From Kroppenstedtia guangzhouensis (GTDB taxonomy: Bacteria; Bacillota; Bacilli; Thermoactinomycetales; DSM-45169): 38,999 nucleotides of DNA. Each line of letters starts with the position of its first letter. Within the stretch, counting starts at the first letter, position 1. The position numbers and the translations under genes are program-made. The stretch is taken from the NCBI RefSeq assembly GCF_014637345.1, contig NZ_BMEX01000020.1, forward strand, positions 1-38,999, read 5' to 3'. The notes beneath the pieces are model-generated. The model ran no database searches, was not told the origin of the DNA, and saw nothing but the letters and a program-made list of their open reading frames with translations. Of this stretch, positions 6,534 through 13,223 are shown piece by piece.

Positions 6534-7424
6534 TCACGCTTTTTCCTCAGAAATACTATCTACCGCCCGCCGACGGTCATGCTCACTGGGAGTAACATAC
6601 CGCCGGGTTGTTTCCAAACTTTCATGTCCAGCCAATTGGGATACCACTTGAAGGGGCTGATGGGCATCAATCAGGTTGCGACAGAATGAGTGTCGGAGAG
6701 AATGGGCTGAGTGATCGAAGAGGCCCACGTTATCCAAATGTCGGCGAACCAAGTAATGGATTCCCTGCCGGGTCATCCGATCCCGGCCCCGACTGCCGAC
6801 AAAGAAAGCTTTATCCTCTCCCTGTCCCCGTTCCTCTCTCCAGCCCTCCAAAGCTCGAGCCAAATCCGGGTTCATCTCCACCCGCCGGGTCTTCCCCCCT
6901 TTTCCCTCCCAGACGGTGACGATCCGTCGCTTCCAGTCGATATCCTCCATGTCCAGAGCAGCCACCTCTGAGATCCGCAAACCCGCCTGTAACATCAACT
7001 GACAGATTGCAAGATTACGCGCCCGCTTCCAAGGATTTTTCTCTTTGCGAATCTGGTGAATGAGATCCGCCTGTTGCTTGCGGGTCAACCACCGTGGTGC
7101 CTGCTCCAAAACTGAGATCCTCTTCATCCGGATTGGCTTCGTCGGGTCGAGGGTGGAATGCCCCGCTTCCATCAGGAACGACCAATAGGTTTTCACTGCG
7201 GCCACCCGCTGGTTCACCGTCGCCGGAGCCAACCGCTGTACCGTTTGCATGTGACTGATCCAATCTTGCAAATCCCGAGCTGTCACCTGATCGGGATCAA
7301 AGGGCTGGTCAGTTCGTTCTTCGTACCATTTGGCAAGAGCTTTTACAACTCCTTGGTATCCTTCCTGTGTCCGTTCTCGTTTTCCTTTTTCCTTCAACCA
7401 TTCAACAAATGCTTCGAGTTCCAT
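6534..7424 (-). CDS. Tyrosine recombinase (XerC/XerD-like), complete, 296 aa
   Basis: Site-specific recombinase. N-terminal core-binding SAM-like domain at about 1-95. All catalytic residues are visible: Arg150 (AGLRISEVAAL), Lys175 (GKGGKTRR), His241-Arg244 (HSLRHSF), His267 (AGHES) and Tyr276 (TTRRYV). Length is normal for the Xer type. ATG at 7424 with GGAGGTGCGACT upstream. It is convergent with the Xre regulator. Three direct repeats and a perfect inverted repeat lie in the 150 bases upstream and are good candidates for its target site. A plasmid multimer-resolution or integration role fits; sequence alone cannot separate them. Confidence 0.93.
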   Translation of the reverse strand: MELEAFVEWLKEKGKRERTQEGYQGVVKALAKWYEERTDQPFDPDQVTARDLQDWISHMQTVQRLAPATVNQRVAAVKTYWSFLMEAGHSTLDPTKPIRMKRISVLEQAPRWLTRKQQADLIHQIRKEKNPWKRARNLAICQLMLQAGLRISEVAALDMEDIDWKRRIVTVWEGKGGKTRRVEMNPDLARALEGWREERGQGEDKAFFVGSRGRDRMTRQGIHYLVRRHLDNVGLFDHSAHSLRHSFCRNLIDAHQPLQVVSQLAGHESLETTRRYVTPSEHDRRRAVDSISEEKA

Positions 7425-7469
7425 AGTCGCACCTCCAATTTTTTGGGATTACCCCATTACTCTCATCTT

Positions 7470-7581
7470 GCTTTTTACGTGTTAGGTAAAGTGATTTTCC
7501 GCCCTTATTTCGCGTGTTGGGTAAAGAAAACACAAGGTTTTTCAAAATTTCTCTTTACACAAAACGTATTGGGTAAAGAGA
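7470..7581. repeat. Direct and inverted repeats upstream of the recombinase (candidate target site)
   Basis: The motif CGTGTTGGGTAAAG occurs three times with one or two changes, at 7478-7491, 7513-7526 and 7565-7578. The first copy sits in a smaller dyad, TTTAC-7 bases-GTAAA, the arm-spacer-arm form expected of a tyrosine recombinase core. The third ends a perfect 9-bp inverted repeat (TCTCTTTAC 7550-7558, GTAAAGAGA 7573-7581). No gene lies in 7425-7603. Confidence 0.5.
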
Positions 7582-7603
7582 AAGTCGTAAGTAAGACAAA
7601 ACA

Positions 7604-7649
7604 AAAACCGGCCTCAGAATCCGGAAATCCTGGGGTCGGTTTTGTTTTC
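7604..7649. terminator. Bidirectional terminator, copy 2 of a repeated hairpin
   Basis: ACCGGCCTCAG pairs with CTGGGGTCGGT, with T-rich tails on both strands (TTTTGTTTT on plus, TTTTTGTTTTG on minus). It is closely similar to the element at 2031-2067, including the flanking AAAACAAAA. It separates the recombinase leader from the candidate type I toxin locus. Confidence 0.65.
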
Positions 7650-7716
7650 ATCAACTATGTCTAGCTCATTCTACCACTACATGGTAAACTATTCATAGGC
7701 AAGAGAGAACGGAAAA

Positions 7717-7758
7717 GCCTCACCGCCTGGGCCGAGTTCACGGCAAAGGGGGTGAGGC
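7717..7758 (+). promoter_or_regulatory. Hairpin hiding the toxin ribosome site
   Basis: GCCTCACC (7717-7724) is a perfect complement of GGTGAGGC (7751-7758), part of the Shine-Dalgarno segment just before the ATG at 7761. The pairing would block translation, a hallmark of type I toxin mRNAs. Confidence 0.55.
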
Positions 7759-7760
7759 GC

Positions 7761-7856
7761 ATGGAATGGTTTCAAGCTATTGCGACACTTCTTGTCTCGC
7801 TTGTAGCCGTTGCTCGCTTCTTCCTGGACTGGCATGATCGCCACCGGAAGAAGTAA
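7761..7856 (+). CDS. Candidate type I toxin, small hydrophobic peptide (31 aa)
   Basis: A 31-residue peptide: hydrophobic segment from about residue 3 to 22 (AIATLLVSLVAVARFFLDW) followed by a basic tail (HDRHRKK). One membrane helix plus a charged C-terminus is the plan of Fst/Ldr and TxpA/BsrG membrane toxins, and the DWHDRHRKK end resembles the Fst family tail. The ribosome site (AAGGGGGTGAGG) is predicted to be sequestered by an upstream sequence. A small convergent RNA gene lies just downstream. The match is by size, topology and context, so I treat it as a candidate. Expected action: insertion into the cell's own membrane if the antitoxin RNA is lost, which would stabilise the plasmid. 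Confidence 0.55.
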   Translation: MEWFQAIATLLVSLVAVARFFLDWHDRHRKK

Positions 7857-7884
7857 GCGTTGACCCCTTGTTTTTTGGGTACTT

Positions 7885-7962
7885 AAAAGCCGTAAGTAAA
7901 GTGCCAGCTTTACTTACGGCCACAGGCCCACGGTGGGGCTTCCCTGAGACGTTCTCTCTTGC
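7885..7962 (-). ncRNA. Candidate antitoxin RNA of the type I locus
   Basis: A minus-strand promoter TTGCAT (7996-7991), 18 bases, TATACT (7972-7967) would start an RNA near 7960. It would end about 75 nt later at a perfect 13-bp terminator hairpin (GCCGTAAGTAAAG 7889-7901, CTTTACTTACGGC 7908-7920, then TTTT). Its 5' part contains GGCAAGAGAGAACG, identical to the toxin mRNA leader (7698-7711), and GCCCCACC, which can pair at seven of eight positions with the toxin ribosome-site segment GGTGAGGC. The RNA therefore copies the toxin's own anti-SD segment. Confidence 0.5.
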
Positions 7963-8004
7963 CATTAGTATACACGTTTCGTGTGAGCATATGCAACTGA
8001 ACAT

Positions 8005-8036
8005 AAAAAAGCCGAGCAGGGATTCCCCTGCCTGGC
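8005..8036 (-). terminator. Intrinsic terminator
   Basis: An 11-bp stem with one mismatch and one wobble (GCCGAGCAGGG 8011-8021 with CCCTGCCTGGC 8026-8036), followed by TTTTTT on the minus strand. It ends the transcript of the gene at 8036-8353. Confidence 0.85.
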
Positions 8037-8353
8037 TATCTCTTTCCTCGTACAGATATTTCCTGTAGTTCGTTCTCTTTTGCCATCAGAGGGCCATAGC
8101 TCCCAACGAGATAATACCTAATCTGGCCATCCAATCCACTGATTGTTTGGATCGTCCACACCTCATTCAGCCGTTGGACAATCTGGCCCACCTTGAACTT
8201 GGCTTTTTCAATGACACGAAGTTCCTCTTCTGCCGCTTCCTTTGAATTCCACCAGGCTCGGTCTCCAGCGGGGTTTGTCATCCAACGGTTCTGTTCTTCA
8301 TCCCAGATACCCCACCCCTCATGTGAAGGCCATTCCTTTACAATCATTTTCAT
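8036..8353 (-). CDS. Unknown protein, 105 aa
   Basis: Not recognised. The N-terminus resembles small Trp-rich phage proteins (EWPSHEGWGIWDEEQNRWM). A short helix follows (SKEAAEEELRVIEKA), then a small barrel-like part (FKVGQIVQRLNEVWTIQTI). ATG at 8353 overlaps the stop of the broken gene upstream (ATGA), with GGAAGGTGGG as ribosome site. Clear terminator directly after the stop. Confidence 0.75.
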   Translation of the reverse strand: MKMIVKEWPSHEGWGIWDEEQNRWMTNPAGDRAWWNSKEAAEEELRVIEKAKFKVGQIVQRLNEVWTIQTISGLDGQIRYYLVGSYGPLMAKENELQEISVRGKR

Positions 8354-8562
8354 CCCACCTTCCGGAAATCTCTTAGTTTTGAATCGGATGGCAGATCAAC
8401 ATATTCAAAGATAATCGCCAGAGCCTAATCGTAGCTTTCCGCCTCTATCACCCTATCGCTCATTTCTTTCATTTTTTCTTTCTGCCCCGCCTTCTTCAAT
8501 ACTCGACGGGCCTTTCCCAGAAAGATATTCCCGTTTTCATTTTGTACCACTCCCAATTTGAT
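8350..8562 (-). pseudogene. Small gene interrupted by an in-frame TAG and lacking a clear start
   Basis: The frame reads IKLGVVQNENGNIFLGKARR, then a helix (KAGQKEKMKEMSDRVIEAESYD), a TAG at 8427-8425, and continues without a break as ALAIIFEYVDLPSDSKLRDF to a TGA at 8350. That TGA overlaps the next ATG like an intact coupled gene. The two parts together look like one protein of about 70 residues (GAG to TAG would explain it). No ATG is present; TTG 8556 or GTG 8550 are the only starts, directly behind a terminator. I infer a decayed gene; TAG read-through is a less likely alternative. Confidence 0.6.
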
Positions 8563-8565
8563 GCT

Positions 8566-8586
8566 AAAAAAGGGGGCCGAAGCCCC
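8566..8586 (-). terminator. Intrinsic terminator
   Basis: GGGGC-TTCG-GCCCC followed by CTTTTTT on the minus strand, a textbook terminator with a UUCG tetraloop, after the gene ending at 8592. Confidence 0.85.
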
Positions 8587-8591
8587 ACTTA

Positions 8592-8810
8592 CTAAAGCTC
8601 AATAACCTGTCCATTTACCTTTTCGGTATAGTTTCGGGCTTTATTTCGGTCGTCTGTCTCGAAAATCATTCGACCGATTTTCATTATCCTTTCTTTGTTT
8701 CGGATCTCCTCCCGGAGAGAAACTTCTCTCACGGCGTTGACGGAGAAAACGAACCTTTCCCCATCAACGAAGCCTTCGTAAACCCGGTGAACCAATTTCA
8801 TCTCGCTCAT
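8592..8810 (-). CDS. Unknown protein, 72 aa
   Basis: Not recognised. Charged, mixed strand and helix (LVHRVYEGFVDGERFVFSVN, EEIRNKERIMKIGRMIF). Two ATGs (8810 and 8801) are both possible; the SD AGAGGAAAGG fits the second slightly better. It follows the VWA gene by 12 bases, so it probably belongs to that transcription unit. Confidence 0.7.
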   Translation of the reverse strand: MSEMKLVHRVYEGFVDGERFVFSVNAVREVSLREEIRNKERIMKIGRMIFETDDRNKARNYTEKVNGQVIEL

Positions 8811-8822
8811 CCTTTCCTCTTT

Positions 8823-10271
8823 TTATATACCGAAGGCAACGTGACTCGACTCATCGTCGAAGTCTTTTGCCTTCAAAACTTCATCTGAAAACAGTTCGAC
8901 TGTTTCCCTCTCTTCAACCCCCAACAAGAGGCTTAAGACTTGGAACCCTTTTTTTTGTTTCGTTGAATTAAATCTTTCAACAAAACTCTCATTCAAATAT
9001 GACTCCCCATCCGTCACGAAGATCACGTCCGCTTTCTTAAAGCGGCTTTCCTCGACCACCTTCAACGCTTCTTCCAGCGGACGGTCAAAATAGGTTCCAC
9101 CGCCCAGAAAGGTCTCCGCCAGCGTCACCATTTCCTCTGGTAATATTTTTCCCTTCGGATACCGGAAAGTACGAGTTCTCCGAGAAAACAGGATCAGCGC
9201 AAAATCCCGCTTCTGTTTCCGGGCAATGGACATCAAGGCGAAAGCAAATCCTTTTGCCTGTGTGTCCATTGCCCGCATAGAACTGGATTGGTCAAGACAA
9301 AGGACCATTGGTCCCTTCCCCAAAGTTTCCTTCCCCTTTTGCTCATACTGCATCGTCTGCCCTTCTGCAAAACGACGCAGGAAGTCGGCTTTTGTGGCCG
9401 GATGGGAATACATCCCCAGTTCCATTGGTAGCAGCCGCTCCACCTGATTGCCCAATGTAATTCCGCTTCGGTCAACGGAGTCCTCATGCTTGGAACGTTG
9501 TTTCTTTCGGGCAATCTGCTTAAATCGACCCGCCCACTCCGCGATTTCTTTCAGCTCGGGAAGGGTGGAGATTCTTTCTGCCAGTGCGATCTGACCCCGG
9601 AGCGGAACCTTTTTCAGTTCAGCTTCCCCGCTCCCGGCAGTGATCCCACCAAGAAGTGACTTCAAATCACCTTTTGTTTTCTGTGTTTCTTTGACCGCCT
9701 CGGCCATGGCTTGGCTGAAGCTGGATTGCCCCGACTGTTGAAGCTCTCGGGCAATCTGCTCCATTGCTTGCTTCATAGCCTGCTGAAGATTCTGCTCAGC
9801 ATCCTGCCTTTGCCCTTCAGCCCCATCATCTCCATCTCCTGATGCTTTCTCCTGCTGTTGTTGGAGTTGCTGATGCAATTTCCGGGCTTCTTCCATCTGC
9901 TTGCGTAGCTCCTCGTTTTTCCGCTCTTGCTCGGCCAGCCAGTCATTCGTTTTCTCCCCGAACTTGGCGGTACCGAGGGCGGAGGACAAGTCATCCAAAC
10001 GAGTGAACTCACGGAAGTTTTGAAACGATTCGTCCGCCATGATGTTTTCCATCAGCCGCTTGTTTGCGGTTAGTGTCTCAGGGATTTCTTCCTTGATTTC
10101 GGGCTTCATCTTGTACAACGAAGCCCAAATGTCCCCGAGCAAATCAGGGAACGTCGGCAAACGTGGTTCGCCTGCTTCATTCAGTCCCTGCAACTGCTTG
10201 GACATGTTGAAAATTTCTGTGAAACGCCTTTTGTCGAACGAATCCGTGTTTAAAACGGACTTGTTTTTCAT
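8823..10271 (-). CDS. VWA-domain protein, ViaA-like, 482 aa
   Basis: The C-terminal von Willebrand factor A domain has the metal-ion site DQSSSM at about 327-332, GGGTY further on and VTDGE at about 420. The middle is a long Gln/Glu-rich coiled coil (about 110-200). Length, order and the adjacent MoxR ATPase match E. coli ViaA, a cytoplasmic partner of the AAA+ protein RavA. I place the start at ATG 10271 (MKNKSVLN) because upstream codons of the frame lie inside a terminator hairpin. In known systems the VWA protein stimulates the ATPase and guides it to substrates (respiratory complexes and lipids for RavA-ViaA). The plasmid version's target is unknown. Confidence 0.85.
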   Translation of the reverse strand: MKNKSVLNTDSFDKRRFTEIFNMSKQLQGLNEAGEPRLPTFPDLLGDIWASLYKMKPEIKEEIPETLTANKRLMENIMADESFQNFREFTRLDDLSSALGTAKFGEKTNDWLAEQERKNEELRKQMEEARKLHQQLQQQQEKASGDGDDGAEGQRQDAEQNLQQAMKQAMEQIARELQQSGQSSFSQAMAEAVKETQKTKGDLKSLLGGITAGSGEAELKKVPLRGQIALAERISTLPELKEIAEWAGRFKQIARKKQRSKHEDSVDRSGITLGNQVERLLPMELGMYSHPATKADFLRRFAEGQTMQYEQKGKETLGKGPMVLCLDQSSSMRAMDTQAKGFAFALMSIARKQKRDFALILFSRRTRTFRYPKGKILPEEMVTLAETFLGGGTYFDRPLEEALKVVEESRFKKADVIFVTDGESYLNESFVERFNSTKQKKGFQVLSLLLGVEERETVELFSDEVLKAKDFDDESSHVAFGI

Positions 10272-10292
10272 CAGATAAACTCTCTCCCTTTG

Positions 10293-10334
10293 GAAAATAA
10301 AATGGCCAAAGAAGTGTATTCCTCCTTTGGCCAT
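10293..10334 (-). terminator. Intercistronic terminator before the VWA gene
   Basis: ATGGCCAAAG (10302-10311) pairs perfectly with CTTTGGCCAT (10325-10334); TTTTATTTT follows on the minus strand. The next start codon is only about 20 bases downstream, leaving no space for a promoter. Confidence 0.75.
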
Positions 10335-10340
10335 GCTCTT

Positions 10341-10577
10341 TTATTTGCTTGCGACTTCAGCCCTAGCTTGAGCCTGTTCCTTAAAAGCGATATTGTACTG
10401 ATCATTTAACCGCTTGTGGATGTCGCCCATTTCTTGAAGATACAGCCTACGAAGACCCTCGGGGACTTCATTGCTTTCAGTTACTTTCTCCATTTCGTGA
10501 CGGATGACTTCAATAACATTTCCTAATTCTGAAAGAGTCAGTTGGACTTGGATGTTTTCAGTAAAGTAGGGTGTCAT
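10341..10577 (-). CDS. Unknown helical protein, 78 aa
   Basis: Not recognised. Mostly helical, probably coiled coil (LGNVIEVIRHEMEKVTESNE, then DIHKRLNDQYNIAFKEQAQ). ATG at 10577 with AAAAGGAG 10 bases upstream. It lies between the MoxR ATPase and the VWA protein, so it may be an accessory of that pair. Its leader is nearly the same as the leader of the gene at 10649-10954. Confidence 0.7.
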   Translation of the reverse strand: MTPYFTENIQVQLTLSELGNVIEVIRHEMEKVTESNEVPEGLRRLYLQEMGDIHKRLNDQYNIAFKEQAQARAEVASK

Positions 10578-10580
10578 GAA

Positions 10581-10622
10581 TGATCCGCTCCTTTTATTTG
10601 TTCCCCAGCCCGAAAGCCGGGG
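10581..10622. repeat. Leader repeat, copy 1
   Basis: TGATCCGCTCCTTTTATTTG plus TTCC (10581-10604) recurs exactly at 10956-10979, and GAAAGCCGGGG (10612-10622) recurs at 11003-11013. The repeat carries the ribosome site of each downstream gene plus a short C/G-rich hairpin, so both genes may be controlled alike. Confidence 0.6.
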
Positions 10623-10648
10623 ATTTAATAAATGTGGTAGCCGTTGTC

Positions 10649-10954
10649 TTATTTTTGAAACAGTTGAGCAATCAACTGTTCACGAACTTTGATGGGAGTC
10701 CGGAAAACCTCATCCCTCGTCATCCCCGTAGCTACTGAGATGAGTTCCACCTCAGCGGCAATGAAGGCATCTTCCGCTTCGTTGTACCCGGATTGTTCCT
10801 CAAAGGTTTCATACGCCTCAAACCAAGCTTGCGTATTCAATACCTTTTCCAAGTACCTACTGTTTTTTCGACTGAATGCTTCGTGTTCCTGATCCTTTTC
10901 CATCAGTCGTTTTTGGGCTTCGAGGTACTTTTCTTTTAGTTGATCTAGGATCAT
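10649..10954 (-). CDS. Unknown helical protein, 101 aa
   Basis: Not recognised. A long helical N-terminus (ILDQLKEKYLEAQKRLMEKD) suggests a coiled coil; the C-terminal half has EAEDAFIAAEVELISVATGM. I chose ATG 10954, which has AAGGAG at 8 bases, over the in-frame ATG at 10981. It lies between MoxR and VWA genes and shares its leader with the 78-aa gene. Confidence 0.7.
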   Translation of the reverse strand: MILDQLKEKYLEAQKRLMEKDQEHEAFSRKNSRYLEKVLNTQAWFEAYETFEEQSGYNEAEDAFIAAEVELISVATGMTRDEVFRTPIKVREQLIAQLFQK

Positions 10955-10955
10955 G

Positions 10956-11013
10956 TGATCCGCTCCTTTTATTTGTTCCACGACTTATTTGTTCCACGAC
11001 CTGAAAGCCGGGG
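10956..11013. repeat. Leader repeat, copy 2, with local tandem duplication
   Basis: Same 24-base segment as 10581-10604. A further internal duplication (TTATTTGTTCCACGAC, twice) makes this copy longer. See copy 1. Confidence 0.6.
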
Positions 11014-11027
11014 TTGTTCAATCTGAT

Positions 11028-12146
11028 TCAGATTTTTATCCCTAAGGTGGTATCAGACACCGCCTTTTTCCCCTTCTGAACCTTCTGTATCAGGGGAACA
11101 ATCTCTGTTTGCCTATCTGTGTAAACGTTGTAGAGGCGGTTTAACGAGATCTCCAAGGCGTTCATTTTCTGAACCGCCTCAATTCCGGCATCCGTTGAGC
11201 CACCACTTTCTTTAACGGAAGCCGCAATCTCCATAAACTCAGCTTCAATTCGCTCCAGTTCGGAAGTCACCCGATCCTGTGCATTTGCCTTGACAATCTG
11301 AAGGACCTGTTCCTTCTCGTCTGCCGTTTCCCAAAGAGCATTTGACAAGATCAGGATGTCTTTGACCTCAACGGTTTGCCGCTGTTCTATCAACGCCTTT
11401 GCCTGTAGCAATCCCAACGACTGCCGAAAACGTCGATCAGAAGGCCGGATGCCCTCATCCCGTAATTCCCGACGGATGGTGGCAAGAGTCTGGTACACAT
11501 CCTCTGGGATGTCCACCATGTCGGCGAAGAACTGAAACTGTCTCAGTTCATCCAGCGTGATCGACGGCATAGTTTGTCCCTGTCCAGCTCCCTTTAACAT
11601 GGAGATGAAGTTCTGGTCATCTCCAATGTAGTCAACCTCAAAGCGGAGTAAGAACCGGTCGAACAGTGCTTCCAACCCTTCTCCCTCCTCCGGGTATTCG
11701 TTGGAGGAGCCTACAATCGTCATCACCGGCGTTTGAACCGGCGATCCGTTATTGTAATACAACCGCTCGTTGATCAAGGTCAACAAGCTGTTCAAAATGG
11801 CCGAGTTGCTCTTGAAGATCTCATCCAAAAAGATGAGATGAGCTTCCGGCATCTTTCCTGTGGTGTTCCTTTTATATACGCCCTGTTCAAGCTCTTTCAA
11901 GCTCAACGGGCCAAACAGTTCCTCCGGTGTGCTGAAACGAGTCAGCAACCATTGGAAATAGTTCGTTCCCTGCACAATCTGCGCCAGTTCCGCCGACAAA
12001 GCGGACTTGGCTGTTCCGGCTGGCCCGATCAAGAGCAAGTGCTGACGGGCTAACAGGGCGATAAGGAGAGCCTCAACCTCTTTTTCACGCTCGTAGAACT
12101 TGGCATTCAGGGCGTTTTTGATATCAATGAGCTTTTGAAAGTCCAT
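11028..12146 (-). CDS. MoxR-family AAA+ ATPase, RavA-like, 372 aa
   Basis: ATP-dependent chaperone-like ring ATPase. Walker A is GPAGTAKS (41-48), Walker B is HLIFLDEIF (about 103-111), sensor 1 is GSSNEYPEE, and an FDRF motif follows. The C-terminal third is helical. ATG at 12146 with GGGGGAT seven bases upstream. MoxR proteins nearly always work with a VWA protein, and one is encoded three genes downstream, as in ravA-viaA. Here two small helical proteins lie between them. It is preceded by a terminator only 25 bases upstream, so expression requires read-through. Confidence 0.9.
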   Translation of the reverse strand: MDFQKLIDIKNALNAKFYEREKEVEALLIALLARQHLLLIGPAGTAKSALSAELAQIVQGTNYFQWLLTRFSTPEELFGPLSLKELEQGVYKRNTTGKMPEAHLIFLDEIFKSNSAILNSLLTLINERLYYNNGSPVQTPVMTIVGSSNEYPEEGEGLEALFDRFLLRFEVDYIGDDQNFISMLKGAGQGQTMPSITLDELRQFQFFADMVDIPEDVYQTLATIRRELRDEGIRPSDRRFRQSLGLLQAKALIEQRQTVEVKDILILSNALWETADEKEQVLQIVKANAQDRVTSELERIEAEFMEIAASVKESGGSTDAGIEAVQKMNALEISLNRLYNVYTDRQTEIVPLIQKVQKGKKAVSDTTLGIKI

Positions 12147-12170
12147 TTTGAATCCCCCTGTTCACTTTTA

Positions 12171-12217
12171 AATAAAAAAGGCCAAGTATCTCCGGATCGC
12201 CGGAAACACTCGGCCTT
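12171..12217 (-). terminator. Intercistronic terminator before the MoxR gene
   Basis: AAGGCC and inner TCCGG arms form a long imperfect hairpin (12178-12217), followed by TTTTTTATTT on the minus strand. About 25 bases separate the T run from the MoxR start codon. Confidence 0.8.
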
Positions 12218-12235
12218 GGAATCTCTTTTCGTCTT

Positions 12236-13135
12236 TTATACGGCTTCCATCAACCGCATTACTTGGACACGGAGTTTGCCGATGTATGTCTCCATGGTTT
12301 CAAAATCATCCGATACAAGGTTTCTGTACTCTTTGTAGTCGGTGATCGCTTGTCGAGCGTCTTCAACAATCTGCTTGACTTGCCATTTCTTCAGATCCCC
12401 GGAAGAAGCAGATCCGCATTCCTTGACGATACGCTCAAAATGGTCTTTGAGTTTTTGGTTGACCATTTGCCGGTTGTCCATGGTGTTAACAAGAGGAACC
12501 ATGAACCCCTCGCAATTTTCAAGCGAACCGGCAAACTGACACAGCCTCCGCAACCCATCTTCATGAGACGCAGGGACAAAATACACACCCCCACTGGGTC
12601 TCACGGGTGTCGGTGCCAGCGATTTTAAGATATTCGCTAGCATCTGGCGAATATGCTGGCTTGAGTGATGATCGCGGTAAAGGTAAAACCTTTGTTCCGC
12701 CTCCCGAGCCAGCTCCTCCGCCGTGGGGCTGGAGGATACAACCGAGATATTCTGGGTCTTTTTATCTAGTGTAATGACAGCCGCCTGACTGTTATAATCT
12801 AGCCTTTTCCCCTTTTGGTCAACGGTCTCGACTACAACATTTCGCTGGATCATGTCCTTGTCCGAGTACACTTCTCGGACAAGGTAATTTTCATGAACCC
12901 CAGCTTGTGCTGTGGATCTTTTCGTCTGGATCTCACTCGTGGCCCTCCGAAAGGCTCCATGAGGCTGAATCGGATTGGGCATCCAGCCCTCATCCAGTCC
13001 AGCGTCCGCCAACTTCTGTTCCAACACGTCACGTCGGATGAGTTGACTTCCAACCGAATACCACATCAAGTGGCCGATAATCCCTTCCTGCTGCTCATTT
13101 TGGACGGCGGCCATGTGCTGGAGATCAATCGCCAT
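12236..13135 (-). CDS. Unknown protein, 299 aa, plasmid/phage family (DUF6744-like?)
   Basis: Soluble, no obvious enzymatic motif. The N-terminal part reads IIGHLMWYSVGSQLIRRDVL and LDEGWMPNPIQPHGAFRRAT, which I recall from conserved proteins of Bacillales phages and large plasmids, possibly labelled DUF6744; I cannot confirm that. The C-terminal part is helical (VKQIVEDARQAITDYKEYRN). ATG at 13135 after AAGGGGGA. It stands alone between two terminators, next to the MoxR gene. Members of such families sit near MoxR/VWA genes in my memory, so a shared function is possible but unproven. Confidence 0.7.
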   Translation of the reverse strand: MAIDLQHMAAVQNEQQEGIIGHLMWYSVGSQLIRRDVLEQKLADAGLDEGWMPNPIQPHGAFRRATSEIQTKRSTAQAGVHENYLVREVYSDKDMIQRNVVVETVDQKGKRLDYNSQAAVITLDKKTQNISVVSSSPTAEELAREAEQRFYLYRDHHSSQHIRQMLANILKSLAPTPVRPSGGVYFVPASHEDGLRRLCQFAGSLENCEGFMVPLVNTMDNRQMVNQKLKDHFERIVKECGSASSGDLKKWQVKQIVEDARQAITDYKEYRNLVSDDFETMETYIGKLRVQVMRLMEAV

Positions 13136-13158
13136 TTAAAAGTCCCCCTTTGGTTTTT

Positions 13159-13201
13159 TAAAAGAAAAACGCACCTAACCTTTGACGGTTAAATGCGTTT
13201 T
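13159..13201 (-). terminator. Intercistronic terminator
   Basis: An AAACGCA/TGCGTTT stem with inner TTTAACC/GGTTAGG pairing, followed by TTCTTTT on the minus strand. It lies about 24 bases before the start at 13135. Confidence 0.8.
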
Positions 13202-13223
13202 AAAATCCTTTTTGTTTTTGACT

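Noticed and set aside
7777-8004. A minus-strand frame of 75 codons across the toxin locus
   Set aside because: It covers the antitoxin promoter, the terminator hairpin and the antisense of the toxin gene, has no good ribosome site, and its composition is unlike a protein.
10272-10334. Upstream extension of the VWA protein (start at 10334)
   Set aside because: These codons lie in a perfect terminator hairpin and its T run. The ATG at 10271 is behind them and the protein family starts near there.
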